Source: Intestinimonas timonensis (GTDB lineage Bacteria; Bacillota; Clostridia; Oscillospirales; Oscillospiraceae). From it: DNA of 64,000 bases. Location of the stretch: assembly GCF_900626145.1 (NCBI RefSeq), contig NZ_LR130817.1, positions 1,266,985 to 1,330,984 on the forward strand, written 5' to 3'. Both the position numbers and the translations under genes were made by a program. Positions within the stretch are counted from its first letter, which is position 1. Every line of letters starts with the position of its first letter. The notes under the pieces were generated by a model. That model had not been told where the DNA came from. It searched no databases and was given only the letters and a program-made list of their open reading frames with translations. This document shows positions 53,536 to 62,759 of this stretch, piece by piece.

Positions 53536-54762
53536 TCAGCTCTCCGGCGGGATATACAGGCGGTTGTCCTTCAGCAGCCGAAAGACCAACCGGACCAGTT
53601 TTCTGGCAGTTAAAGCGAGTGCGCGTTTATGCTGGTACTTGTTGACCTCATGGTATTTGAGGTCATAGTAGCGCCGGAACTCGGAGTCGCATCTTCTCAC
53701 GGAGTTGGCGGCTTCCAGCAGGTAGTACCGAAGATAGCGGTTGCCGGATTTAATCATTTGGGAGTGTTCGGCTTCAAATTCACCGGACTGGTTCTTGTGC
53801 CAGACAAGACCGGCAAACTTGGCGACAGAGGCTTGAGAGTTGAAACGGTGGATATCGCCAATCTCAGCGATGATACCGGCGGAGTAGACCTTCCCAATGC
53901 CGGGAATAGAGGTCAGGGTATTGGGGATAATCTCAAACTGCTGTTCAATGGCCTTTTCTAAAACCTTAATTTGTTCTTTCAAGGCACGCATGGAAGCAAT
54001 CGAAACGGACATCGCCTGGTTTACAGTATCGTTCACTGTCTTAGGGAGACGGTAGGAGCCTCTGGCTGCCGCCTGTACCGCTTTCGCTGTGGCCGCTGGA
54101 TCTGCAAACCTGCCGCGGCCCGTTTCAGTGACGAAGGCAGTCAGTTCCTCCAAATCAGCATTCGCCAGGTCATCCACAGTTTCAAACCGTTCCATAAGGG
54201 CGATCGTAGTGGCGCTGGTATTCTGAATATCCTTGTCCTGGGCCATGCCGGAGCATTTGAGGAATAAGTAGTTGGCAAACCGCTGTTTCTCACGGGTTAG
54301 GTTTTGAATCACGTCAAATCTGGCTCTGGTAAGCGTTCTAAGCGCCTGGTAGCGATAGTCGTCCATATAGACCTCCTTGGCGATCCTGCCAAAACGGAGA
54401 TGGTCGGCAATCACAAAGGCGTCCACCCAATCGTTCTTCGGCAGGTCGGGATAAGCATCCTTGAATTTCCGTACCTGCTTGGGATTGAGGACATGGATCT
54501 TTCTCTGAAAGCGGCCAAGGCTGCCATCTTCTCGGAGAGCGTAGACAAGGCTGTCTCCGTAGATGGAGGTGGCCTCCAGGCCGATTATCACATCGCTGAG
54601 CTGCATGGAACCGAGTGCCGACACGATCCTCTCTGATAACAGTTTAGCACCGCCGAGATTATTCTGCACGGAAAAGCTGGAGTGCTTGCTGCCGTCCGGC
54701 TTCATCAGGTAGGCCACATTGTTCCTGCTGCCCACATCAATGCCTACAAAAAGTGGGTTCAT
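53536..54762 (-). CDS. IS110-family transposase (DEDD)
   Basis: 408 residues. RuvC-like N-terminus: FVGIDVGSRNNVAYLM (D), VIIGLEATSIYGD (E), and NDWVDAFVIADHLRFGR with the last two Asp residues. C-terminal Transposase_20 part: LTSIPGIGKVYSAGIIAEIGD and IKSGNRYLRYYLLEA with the catalytic serine. These enzymes are guided by a bridge (seek) RNA from the element's own flank. GGGGAGGTG fits ATG 54762 best; an ATG one codon upstream is also possible. Confidence 0.92.
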   Translation of the reverse strand: MNPLFVGIDVGSRNNVAYLMKPDGSKHSSFSVQNNLGGAKLLSERIVSALGSMQLSDVIIGLEATSIYGDSLVYALREDGSLGRFQRKIHVLNPKQVRKFKDAYPDLPKNDWVDAFVIADHLRFGRIAKEVYMDDYRYQALRTLTRARFDVIQNLTREKQRFANYLFLKCSGMAQDKDIQNTSATTIALMERFETVDDLANADLEELTAFVTETGRGRFADPAATAKAVQAAARGSYRLPKTVNDTVNQAMSVSIASMRALKEQIKVLEKAIEQQFEIIPNTLTSIPGIGKVYSAGIIAEIGDIHRFNSQASVAKFAGLVWHKNQSGEFEAEHSQMIKSGNRYLRYYLLEAANSVRRCDSEFRRYYDLKYHEVNKYQHKRALALTARKLVRLVFRLLKDNRLYIPPES

Positions 54763-54794
54763 CATTTTCACCTCCCCGCATGGAAATTTCAGGC

Positions 54795-55053
54795 CAGCAG
54801 GCTTTGAGATACCCATGATAACCGGAGCATCCGCAACCTCGCGTATCAGAATCATTCCAGAGAAGACCAATGCGATAGCCCTCACTGCTGAAAGGGCGGT
54901 CTTGCTCCGGCAAACAGCCAATGAGTTTGCAGCTAACTTCCGGTTCAGGGGAACGGACTTTCCTTGAAGCAGCCTTGCGGTTCAACTGGAAGTGATAGAA
55001 CTTGACCCTGCTGTCCTACAGCCATTGTATCACGGGTATCCCAAAGCCTGCTG
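54795..55053 (-). ncRNA. candidate IS110 bridge-RNA region with closing stem
   Basis: The stretch upstream of the transposase is non-coding and is bounded by 26-base inverted repeats (54795-54820 and 55028-55053). The arms differ at two positions, and read as RNA from the transposase strand both become G-U wobbles, so the stem stays unbroken. In IS110-group elements the bridge RNA is known to come from this side. Exact RNA ends and the guide loops cannot be set by eye. Confidence 0.4.
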
Positions 55054-55124
55054 ATCGTTAAAAGTGAACTAAGCAGATACACTTTAAACTGTCTGCAAAT
55101 CTTATTATACGAGGAAGTGAGTAC

Positions 55125-55632
55125 ATGGGAAAGATACTGATTGTGGAGGACGATACCCTCCTGAACCGGACTCTGGAATATAACCTGGCATCTGATGGAT
55201 ATGAAATCACAGCAGCCTATAACCACAAGGATGCTGTTTCCCATTTGAAAGAAACCGAGTTTGATGTTGCGCTACTGGACATCAATCTGCCGGATGGTAG
55301 TGGGCTTGACCTTTGCGAAGAAATCCGAGGGCGCGGCCAGCACACCTATATCATTTTCATTACAGCCAACGACAAAGAAAGTGATATGCTAAAAGGCTAT
55401 GAAGCGGGCGGTGCAGACTATGTGACAAAGCCCTTTTCGGTGACGGTTCTGTGCAGGAAGGTGGCGGCGGTCTTTTCCAATCTGGAACTGCGTACCCCAC
55501 GGCACGATCTGTTTGACGATGGCTTTCTGAAAATCGACTTTTCTGAGCAAAGGGCATCCCTTGCCGGGGAACCGCTGGACTTCACCCCAAAGGAATACCG
55601 CACCTTGTTCCTATTCGTGAAAAATCCCCGGA
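55125..55632 (+). pseudogene. OmpR-family response regulator, truncated in the winged helix
   Basis: The receiver domain is complete: EDD near residues 8-10, phospho-Asp in VALLDINLPDGSG, Thr in FITAND and Lys in YVTKPF. The DNA-binding domain starts at LDFTPKEYRTLFLFVKNP and breaks off near 55632, after which the frame runs on in unrelated sequence to a stop at 55700. The last 55-60 residues of the winged helix are missing, so it should not bind DNA. Closest to BceR-type antibiotic-sensing regulators. Confidence 0.75.
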
Positions 55633-56196
55633 TTAACAGAGCCAATGGAGCAGCATCAGATGGCTGGAACAAAGGGATATGTTCTGGTTCTGCCGGATGA
55701 AGTGGCTTCCCGGCTGTCCGGGGAGAAAATCCGTCTGGTGATGAAACTTGAGGATAGCGGATACCCGGAACTGAAAAGCGAGCTGAAGCAATTCCTGAAC
55801 AGCGGCGAGTGGCAACCGGACATCCAGCCCGGACAGGAATTGCCGGAACGGGTGACGATGGGGGTAACAGTAAAAGCGTGGGGGGTTGCCAACTCGCTCA
55901 CCGGATTCACAACGCTTTCTTTCTGTGGCCTATATCTGAGCATTATTTTTATCATTCTTTCCTGTTCGGTGCTGGCCTTTGAGCAGCTTTCCGCTATTGA
56001 CCGGAACCGGAAAAATTATGCGGTGATTGACCGGCTGGGCGTATCGGGTAGCAGGCAGGCATCCCTCATCCGTAAGGAACTGTCCACCGTGTTCCTAATC
56101 CCTCTGTTTTTCCCTATCGTCCTTACGATTCTGTTGATTATGGGAACGCAGTTTATTTTCGGGGAAGCAATTTTGCAGGAAGGGCTTGTGCTGTTC
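55633..56196 (+). pseudogene. FtsX/BceB-like ABC permease, internal-to-C-terminal fragment
   Basis: The frame reads MAGTKGYVLVLPDEVASRLSG, then a membrane segment LSIIFIILSCSVLAFEQLSA, RKNYAVIDRLGVSGSRQASL and a second segment LFFPIVLTILLIMGTQF. This is the last part of a bacitracin-type export permease. The kinase, ATPase and permease start that should lie between it and the regulator are gone. It runs in frame into a recombinase fragment at 56197. Confidence 0.65.
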
Positions 56197-57027
56197 TACA
56201 AGGACAAAACCATGATCCAGAAGCCGGAAACGGAATGGATTTGCCACGAAGATGCCCACGAAGCAATCGTTGACCGGGAAGTGTGGGAAGCTGTTCAGGA
56301 AAAGAACCGGGCAGTCAAACAACAGGTTGCAAACCATGCCGCCCCGCTGCCCGCCCTGTTCACCGGCAAGCTGGTCTGTGCCGACTGCGGGCATCCCCTG
56401 GCAGCTACCCGTGAGACCCAGCGCAGAAAAAACGGAACATCCAAGCGATATGTTTCCTATATCTGCTCCCACTTTTCCACCACCGGACACAGCGCCTGTT
56501 TTTGGCATCGGATTTATGAAATCTCGCTGAAAACGCTGGTGCTGAATGAAATCAGGGCGCACAGCCAGGCGGTGGCGCAGGATGAAAACGCGGTGCTGGA
56601 CAAGATGAAACAGCAGATACTTTCCGAAAGCGCGGCGAAGCAGGAGGATTCTAAGCTGGAAATCAGCCGACTGCGGCGGCGTATCGGAGAGCTGGAACAC
56701 ATGACCGCTAAACTATATGAAGATAAGGTCAGCGGCATAATCAATAACGACACATTTGCTGTCCTGATTCAGAAAAGCGAACAGGAACGCATCCAAAAGG
56801 CGGAGCGTTTGGAGGTTCTTCTGGCAGAGGAACGGAAAGCCCAGCAGGAGGTTGAAAATATCCGGCAGTGGGCCGGTATCGTCCGCCGCTATCTGGATGT
56901 GCAGGAGCTTGACCGGGAAATCGTTGAGGAACTGATTGACCACATCGAGATCGGGGAACGCTCCATCATAGACGGTCAGCGTCACCAGGACATTAAAATC
57001 TTTTACCGCTTTGTTGGTGTGGTATAA
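56197..57027 (+). pseudogene. large serine recombinase, C-terminal fragment (left copy)
   Basis: About 276 codons from YKDKTMIQKPETEWICHEDA, through the zinc ribbon (LVCADCGHPL ... YICSHF), a coiled coil (about 56600-56850) and the end EELIDHIEIGERSIIDG to FYRFVGVV. It matches the TnpX/TndX-type tail, with the catalytic N-terminal half missing. It is fused in frame to the permease fragment and has a partner in inverse orientation at 58398-59228. Confidence 0.8.
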
Positions 57028-57054
57028 TAGAAAAAAGAAAAGACCCGGCTGCAT
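56197..57054 (+). repeat. 858-bp inverted repeat, left arm
   Basis: Begins TACAAGGACAAAACC and ends GGCTGCAT, directly before the IS3 element. The right arm (58371-59228) is its inverse with about 4-5 percent base differences in the portion compared by eye, enough to change eight or more residues. Confidence 0.85.
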
Positions 57055-57090
57055 TGAACAGATCCAGTAAAAACGGACAGTGACAAAAGC

Positions 57091-57125
57091 CCCCCTGATG
57101 TAGGAAAATAGACTACATCAGGGGG
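57091..57125 (+). promoter_or_regulatory. hairpin that buries the orfA ribosome site (IS3 copy 2)
   Basis: CCCCCTGATGTAG (57091-57103) pairs perfectly with CTACATCAGGGGG (57113-57125). The GGGGG arm is seven bases before the orfA ATG. Compared with copy 1, an A-T pair is changed to G-C on both arms. Confidence 0.65.
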
Positions 57126-57132
57126 TTTTGTC

Positions 57133-57447
57133 ATGAAGAAACGAAATTACACACACGTTCAAATGCTTTTACCAGAGATCAAGGCCATGTTGGCAGAGGG
57201 GAAAACACAGCGGGAAGTCGCAGAATACTATGGCTTCCGGAATAAGCAGGTGGTAAAAAGACTACTTGAGCGTGAGCGCCGTAAAGAACGAAAACTGGAA
57301 GCCGGAATCCGCCCACGACCGAAAGGACGGCCGAGAAAAGATGCTGCGCCAGGAGACGTTGTGGCAGAGCAGGCCTGTGAGATCCAACGGCTTCGCATGG
57401 AAAATAAACTACTGCGGGATTTTCTGCGCTTCACAGAAAGGAAGTGA
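57133..57447 (+). CDS. IS3-family OrfA
   Basis: 104 residues: a helix-turn-helix with TQREVAEYYGFRNKQVVKRLL, a basic stretch RRKERKLEAGIRPRPKGRPRK, and the zipper IQRLRMENKLLRDFLRF. Its N-terminal part is unlike OrfA of copy 1, while the zipper end is similar. Confidence 0.88.
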   Translation: MKKRNYTHVQMLLPEIKAMLAEGKTQREVAEYYGFRNKQVVKRLLERERRKERKLEAGIRPRPKGRPRKDAAPGDVVAEQACEIQRLRMENKLLRDFLRFTERK

Positions 57448-58301
57448 GAGCAAAGGTAAAGTATCATATCATCTATCGTCACAGGACAGAGTATCCAGTG
57501 GCAGTCATGTGCAAATTCTTTGGAGTGTCCAGAAGCGGCTACTATGCTTTTGTCCATCGCCTAGGCAAGCCAGAAAAGGATGCGGCTCTTGCGGGGCTCA
57601 TCGCACAGCAGCGGGAACGCAGCTTCCGCACCTACGGCTACCGGCGGATGTGGCTGTGGCTGAAAAGCCGGAATATCTTCTGCAATCCCAAAACTGTGCT
57701 GCGAATCATGAAGAAATATGATCTGCTCTCGGAGATCCGCCGCCGCAGGAAATGGCAGCAGATGGGGCGGCAGGCACACAAATACAGGAATCTGCTGAAC
57801 AGGGAGTTCCATGCGGACAAACCTAACAGCAAATGGGTAACAGACATCTCCTACATCCACACCAGGCAGGGTGTGCTGTACCTTTCCATAATCCGGGACC
57901 TCTATGACAACAGCATCATCGCCTACAAGACTGGAACCCAGCAGACAGTGAATTTGGTTCTGGATACCGTTCATCTGGCAATGAAACAGGAGAAAAAGAG
58001 GGTCGCTGCGGAGTTGCAGCTCCACAGCGACCAAGGATTTCAGTACACCTCTGCAGCATACTTCAATCTGACTCAAGCATACGGAATCACACCATCCATG
58101 TCAAGGAAAGGAAACCCGTACGACAACGCCATGGCGGAAAATTTCTTCTCTATCCTCAAAACAGAATGTATTTACCGCCACAAACCGGCGACCTTTTCCG
58201 AAGCCAATGAGATGATTGACCGCTATATTTACTTCTATAACCATGAGCGCATCCAGTTAAAAACTGGAGAGGCGCCGCTGGCGCGACGCCTCTCCGCTTA
58301 A
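57444..58301 (+). CDS. IS3-family OrfB transposase (DDE)
   Basis: 285 residues with WVTDISYIHTRQG (D), LHSDQGFQYTS (D) and NAMAENFFSILKTE (E). GTG start overlaps the orfA stop by four bases as in copy 1. Roughly 80 percent identical to that protein by eye. Confidence 0.92.
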   Translation: MRAKVKYHIIYRHRTEYPVAVMCKFFGVSRSGYYAFVHRLGKPEKDAALAGLIAQQRERSFRTYGYRRMWLWLKSRNIFCNPKTVLRIMKKYDLLSEIRRRRKWQQMGRQAHKYRNLLNREFHADKPNSKWVTDISYIHTRQGVLYLSIIRDLYDNSIIAYKTGTQQTVNLVLDTVHLAMKQEKKRVAAELQLHSDQGFQYTSAAYFNLTQAYGITPSMSRKGNPYDNAMAENFFSILKTECIYRHKPATFSEANEMIDRYIYFYNHERIQLKTGEAPLARRLSA

Positions 58302-58370
58302 AACTTAATCTTTCCTACTAAGGGCTCTTTTTTGTACTGTCCGCACAATCTGGGGCAGTTCACAGTTCAG

Positions 58371-59228
58371 ATGCAGCCGGGTCTTTTCTTTTTCCCATTA
58401 TACCACACCAACGAAGCGGTAAAAGATTTTAATGTCCTGGTGACGCTGACCGTCTATGATGGAGCGTTCCCCGATCTCGATGTGGTCAATCAGTTCCTCA
58501 ACGATTTCCCGGTCAAGCTCCTGCACATCCAGATAGCGGCGGACGATGCCTGCCCACTGCCGGATATTTTCAACCTCCTGCTGGGCTTTTCGTTCCTCTG
58601 CCAGAAGAACCTCCAGACGCTCTGCCTTTTGGATGCGTTCCTGTTCACTTTTCTGAATCAGGACAGCAAAGGTATCGCCATTGATGGCACCGCTGACTTT
58701 ATCCTCATAGAGCTTGGCGGTCATGTGTTCCAGCTCTCCGATACGCCGCCGCAGTCGGCTGATTTCCAGCTTGGAATCCTCCTGCTTCGCCGCGCTTTCG
58801 GAAAGTATCTGCTGTTTCAGCTTGTCCAGCACCGCGTTTTCATCCTGCGCCACCGCCTGGTTGTGCGCCCTGATTTCATTCAGCACCAGCGTTTTCAGCG
58901 AGATTTCATAAATCCGATGCCAAGAACAGGCGCTGTGTCCGGTGGTGGAAAAGTGGGAGCAGATATAGGAAACATATCGCTTGGCTGTCCCGTTTTTTCT
59001 GCGCCGGGTCTCGCGGGTGGCTACCAAAGGATGCCCGCAATCGGCACAGACCAGCTTGCCGGTGAACAGGGCGGGCAGCGGGGCGGCATGGTTTGCCACC
59101 TGTTGTTTGACTGCCCGGTTCTTTTCCTGAACAGCTTCCCACACTTCCCGGTCAACGATTGCTTCGTGGGCATCTTCGTGGCAAATCCATTCCGTTTCCG
59201 GCTTCTGTATCATGGTCTTGTCCTTGTA
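58371..59228 (-). repeat. 858-bp inverted repeat, right arm
   Basis: The inverse of 56197-57054, the same length to the base. Its outer end joins the VirB4 fragment at GATTTGTA/TACAAGG; its inner end is eight bases from the IS3 end. Confidence 0.85.
58398..59228 (-). pseudogene. large serine recombinase, C-terminal fragment (right copy)
   Basis: Same tail as the left copy: KDKTMIQKPETEW, zinc ribbon LVCADCGHPLVATRETRRRK, coiled coil and the end FYRFVGVV. Differences from the left copy include PLVA for PLAA, GAING for GIINN and SACSW for SACFW. No catalytic domain. The open frame continues to 59303 through out-of-frame VirB4 sequence. Confidence 0.8.
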
Positions 59229-60796
59229 TACAAATCCTCCAGAATGGGCATATTCTCCGGGCGCGGGTCGTTGAGATAGTCCTGATAGACCAGCCGCACA
59301 CAACGGTCGATGATGGTTTTCTGCACCGGCTGCAATCCCTCCTTGCCGCCCACGATCAGCTCACACAGCGACAAGATAAAGTCCGATTTGAGGGACAGCG
59401 GGCTTTCATCGTCCGAGTAGTCCAGGTTCAAGTCCATTGGGTTAAGATAGTTGGTGGAGGTGGGCGAAATTTTGATAACCTGCCCATGCAGACGCTCCAC
59501 CAGTGGGGCATATTCCGCTTCCGGGTCCAGGATTTCCACCTCGTCGGAAGTCAGCAGGAAACAGTTGGCGATCTCGCGCTTGGCGCTGAAAGATTTACCG
59601 GAACCCGGCGTACCGAGAATCAGGCCATTGGGGTTTTTCAGCAGCTTGCGGTCCACCATGATAAGGTTGTTGGACAGGGCGTTGATGCCGTAGTACAGCG
59701 CCTCCTTACCGTTCTGGAATAATTCCTGTGTGGTGAACGGCACAAAGATCGCCGTGGAACTGGTGGTCAGCCCCCGCTGAATCTCGATCTGATTCAGACC
59801 CAAAGGCAGGCAGCTCATCAGCCCTTCTTCCTGCTGGAAGTCCAGCCTTGTCAGCTGGCAGTTGTACTTCTGTGCGATGGAGCTGGCCTGGAACACATTG
59901 TTGTCCAGCTGGCGGGGATTATCTGCGGTGTTCAGTACCAGGAAGGTCACAAGGAACATTCGCTCGTTGCGGCTCTGCAAATCCTGCAAGAGCTTTTTGG
60001 CCTCGACACCATAAGTGGCAAGGTCGGAAGGGATGATGTCCATGTCATATCCGGCACGGACAGCCTTTTTCTGTTCCTCGATTTTGCTGCGGTCCAGATC
60101 GGTGATTTTTCGCTTGACCGTCTTGATGGCCTTGATCTGATCCACCGACTGGATGTGCAGGCTGACAATCAGGTTGGATTCCATATCCAGAAAATCGGCC
60201 AGCATCCGGTCATTCAGCTCTGGAGCCAAAATTTGTACGAAGCTGACGGCTCCGTACTTCTTACCCATGCGGAACTGCTTACCGGTGCGGAACTCAAAGG
60301 AGCTGGGGGCGATAAAGTCCTTGGTGGACAGGCCGCTGGTGGGGAGCCAGTCCCACTCAAACCGGAACGGCAGCTGCTCGTCCATGTGGAAGATACCATG
60401 CAGCTGGGCAAGCCGCGCTTTGCCGTCCAGCGTTTCCGCCGCCACGCCCAGCCGCTTGAAGTTGTTGAGAATATCGGTCTCAATGCGCTCCAAACGGGGC
60501 TTGGCCGCCTTGATGCTGTCTGCGTCAATACCAAAGGTGAGATACTTGGTTTTAATCAGGCCGTTGTTGCCCTTTGCCAGCTGGTTTTGCAGCATGGTCA
60601 TGTACTCGATACGGATGCTGTCAAAATCGTCCCCCTGGAGAGGGATGTTGATGGCGCGGGCAAAGGTTTCCTCCGATGCTGCAAGGTTCAAAAAAGACAG
60701 CTCAAACTGAATCGAGCTGTCGAAGTAGTTGAGGAAATCGCACCAGCCCTCGAAAATCGCGGTTTTACAGGAAAATGGCGTTGACGAAAGTATCAA
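59210..60796 (-). pseudogene. VirB4-like conjugation ATPase missing both ends
   Basis: The frame carries KTAIFEGWCDFLNYFDSSIQ, FLNLAASEETFARAINIPLQ and the Walker A LILGTPGSGKSFSAKREI, then stops after PILEDLYTRTRP because the recombinase fragment interrupts it; the Walker B part is lost. At the other end the first codons are replaced by the tail of the recombinase gene, and the only available start is a TTG at 60796. It cannot be functional. It belongs to the CD1110-like VirB4 group of clostridial ICEs. Confidence 0.82.
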
Positions 60797-62099
60797 TCAA
60801 CATCTTCCTGTGGGACTTCTGGCGCACATCTAACTTGCGGAAGCGGTGGAGCCAAAAGGTCATAAACTCGGCGCTGACCTTGGGCTTTGCCAGCTTCTCA
60901 CAGGCAATTTTGGTTTCCAGTTCCTCTTTCGTGGCTTCCAGTTCTTCCAGACGGCCTTTCGTTGACTTGGTTAAAATCCCCTGCTGGATAGCGTTCAGCA
61001 GGTTTTGAATGGCCGTGTCCGCTTCCTTTAACTGCTGTTCATACAAGGGCAGGTTGACATTCTCCCTGTCCTGCAAGTCCATCAGCATGGACATAATGGC
61101 CTCCATCACCACTTTCATGGTTTCGTTTACCACTAAATCCTCAATCCATTCCTTCTTGACAGACTTCTTGTGGCACTCCGTCCGCTTCTTTTTCACGGAC
61201 ACACACTTGTAGTAATGGTGAACATTCCCTGTGTGGCTGGTGCCGCTCTCGCCGCAGAGATAGGCCCCGCAGAACAGCTTGGTCGTCAGCAGGTAATCGT
61301 CCTCGGCCTTGTGGCGGGCCGGGGCTTTCTTATTCTTCGCCAGCTTCTCCTGCACCCGGTCAAAGAGGTCTTGGGGGACGATGGCGGGAATACCGTCTGG
61401 CACCACAATGTCCCGGTAGGTGTACTCCCCGATATAGCGTCGGTTGTTCAGAAGGTGCTGGACGCTGTTATAGGTCATTTTCTGGCCCCGTGTGTTCTTC
61501 ACGCCCTGCTCGTTGAGCCAATCCCGGATAGCCGTCATGGTGGCCCCCTCGTCGTAACGCTGGAACGCCTCACGAACAAAGGGGGCGGTGAGTGGGTCAA
61601 GCTGGAAGCACTGGTCGCTGTCGATCTGATAGCCGATGGGCAGGGTACCGCCGTTGTACTTGGATTTTAGGGCGTTCTCCGTCATGCCCCGGACAACCTT
61701 CTCGGACAGGTCGGCGGAGTAGTATTCGGCGTAGCCCTCCAACACGCTTTCCAAAATGATACCCTCGGCCCCGTCGGAAATGACCTCGGTGGCGGACACC
61801 ACCTTGACCCCGTTCTTTTTCAGGGTGGCCTTGTAGCGGGCGCTGTCGTAGCGGTTGCGGGCAAACCTGTCCAGTTTCCAGACGATAATCATATCGAACA
61901 GGTGCTTGCCGCTGTCCTTAATCATGTTCTGAAATTCTGGGCGGTTGTCGGTCTTGGCGGAAAAGGCCCGATCTATGTAGTGGCGCAGAATGGTGATACC
62001 GTTCTTCTTGGCAAAGGCAGTACACTCCCGGATTTGGCCCTCGATACTTTCTTCCCGCTGATTATCGGAGGAATAGCGGGCATAGATAACAGCTTTCAT
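60765..62099 (-). CDS. large serine recombinase, C-terminally shortened
   Basis: 444 residues: catalytic resolvase domain (MKAVIYARYSSDNQREESIEG with the nucleophilic serine, WKLDRFARNRYD), recombinase domain (GYQIDSDQCFQLDP, LLNNRRYIGEYTY) and a zinc ribbon with coiled coil (FCGAYLCGESG). It ends abruptly at MLIDTFVNAIFL, where relatives continue for roughly 45-60 residues, because it joins the VirB4 fragment. Integration or excision function may be impaired. Recombinases of this type mobilise ICEs such as Tn5397-like elements. Confidence 0.82.
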   Translation of the reverse strand: MKAVIYARYSSDNQREESIEGQIRECTAFAKKNGITILRHYIDRAFSAKTDNRPEFQNMIKDSGKHLFDMIIVWKLDRFARNRYDSARYKATLKKNGVKVVSATEVISDGAEGIILESVLEGYAEYYSADLSEKVVRGMTENALKSKYNGGTLPIGYQIDSDQCFQLDPLTAPFVREAFQRYDEGATMTAIRDWLNEQGVKNTRGQKMTYNSVQHLLNNRRYIGEYTYRDIVVPDGIPAIVPQDLFDRVQEKLAKNKKAPARHKAEDDYLLTTKLFCGAYLCGESGTSHTGNVHHYYKCVSVKKKRTECHKKSVKKEWIEDLVVNETMKVVMEAIMSMLMDLQDRENVNLPLYEQQLKEADTAIQNLLNAIQQGILTKSTKGRLEELEATKEELETKIACEKLAKPKVSAEFMTFWLHRFRKLDVRQKSHRKMLIDTFVNAIFL

Positions 62100-62101
62100 T
62101 G

Positions 62102-62395
62102 TTATTCCCCCTCAAAGTATTCAAACCCTGCCAAACTCTCCATATCTTTAATAAGTTTAAGGAAAGATTCTTCTCCTTCAAGATAGAGGTCGTTATAATA
62201 GATTGGCTTTCCAAATAAAACCTTGGCGGCGCTCTTAATCCTGCCCCAAAGAGTATTGTAATTGTGATCGTATCTGGAATCTTGAACCGAAATGTTATAA
62301 TTGATGTCGCCATCTTCCCAAACAGTCTTTTCAATGACGAGCATACAACATTTGCAGTCACAGGGTAATACAAGCATGTTGCTTTTTTCTTTCAT
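62102..62395 (-). CDS. small cysteine-containing protein, unknown
   Basis: 97 residues starting MKEKSNMLVLPCDCKCCMLV, with a CxCxCC cluster, and ending LAGFEYFEGE. Its ATG overlaps the stop of the XRE gene by four bases, and its stop is two bases from the recombinase start, so the three form one operon. No family recognised. Confidence 0.6.
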   Translation of the reverse strand: MKEKSNMLVLPCDCKCCMLVIEKTVWEDGDINYNISVQDSRYDHNYNTLWGRIKSAAKVLFGKPIYYNDLYLEGEESFLKLIKDMESLAGFEYFEGE

Positions 62396-62745
62396 GCCTC
62401 GCCCTCCATCATGCGGAACAGGGTTTCTTTCAGCTTCTCATTCATGGGTGACTGCGGGTCAAAGCACATTTCTATGAAGCGGCGCATTTCCTCACGCTCC
62501 GGGGCGACCTTGGGCTTAAACTCGTATGTCACCCCTTGAGGCTTGTCCGTCCGGGCAAAGATATAATCCAGCGACACATCAAAATAGTCGGCGTAGCGGC
62601 GGAACAACTCCACGGGCGGAGTGGACTGACCGTTTTCGTAGCGGTTGATGCTGGACTGTGTGGAACCGATGGCCTCCGCCATTTTCACCTGTGAAATGCC
62701 GATACTCTCCCGTAGGGCTTTCAGCCGTTTACCCACTTCTTTCAC
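62392..62745 (-). CDS. XRE-family repressor upstream of the recombinase
   Basis: 117 residues. HTH at about 4-58: VGKRLKALRESIGISQVKMAEAIGSTQSSINRYENGQ, then a C-terminal acidic part. The start is the GTG at 62745 with AGGAGGT upstream; the ATG one base earlier runs straight into a stop. It is the first gene of the recombinase operon and has inverted sites around its own promoter. Confidence 0.82.
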   Translation of the reverse strand: MKEVGKRLKALRESIGISQVKMAEAIGSTQSSINRYENGQSTPPVELFRRYADYFDVSLDYIFARTDKPQGVTYEFKPKVAPEREEMRRFIEMCFDPQSPMNEKLKETLFRMMEGEA

Positions 62746-62759
62746 ATTACAACCTCCTA

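Larger units (their letters stand above)
57055..58362 (+). mobile_element. IS3-family insertion sequence, copy 2
   Basis: A 1308-bp element with ends TGAACAGATCC (57055) and the inverse of TGAACTGCCCC (58362), matching copy 1 at 16022. Unlike copy 1 it has no target duplication: CAT precedes and CAG follows. It lies exactly between two inverted recombinase fragments. Both frames are intact. Confidence 0.88.

Noticed and set aside
56197..59228. The inverted repeat as an assembly artefact
   Set aside because: The arms differ at many bases and have different outer neighbours, which is not expected from a duplicated read path. Long reads would still be decisive.
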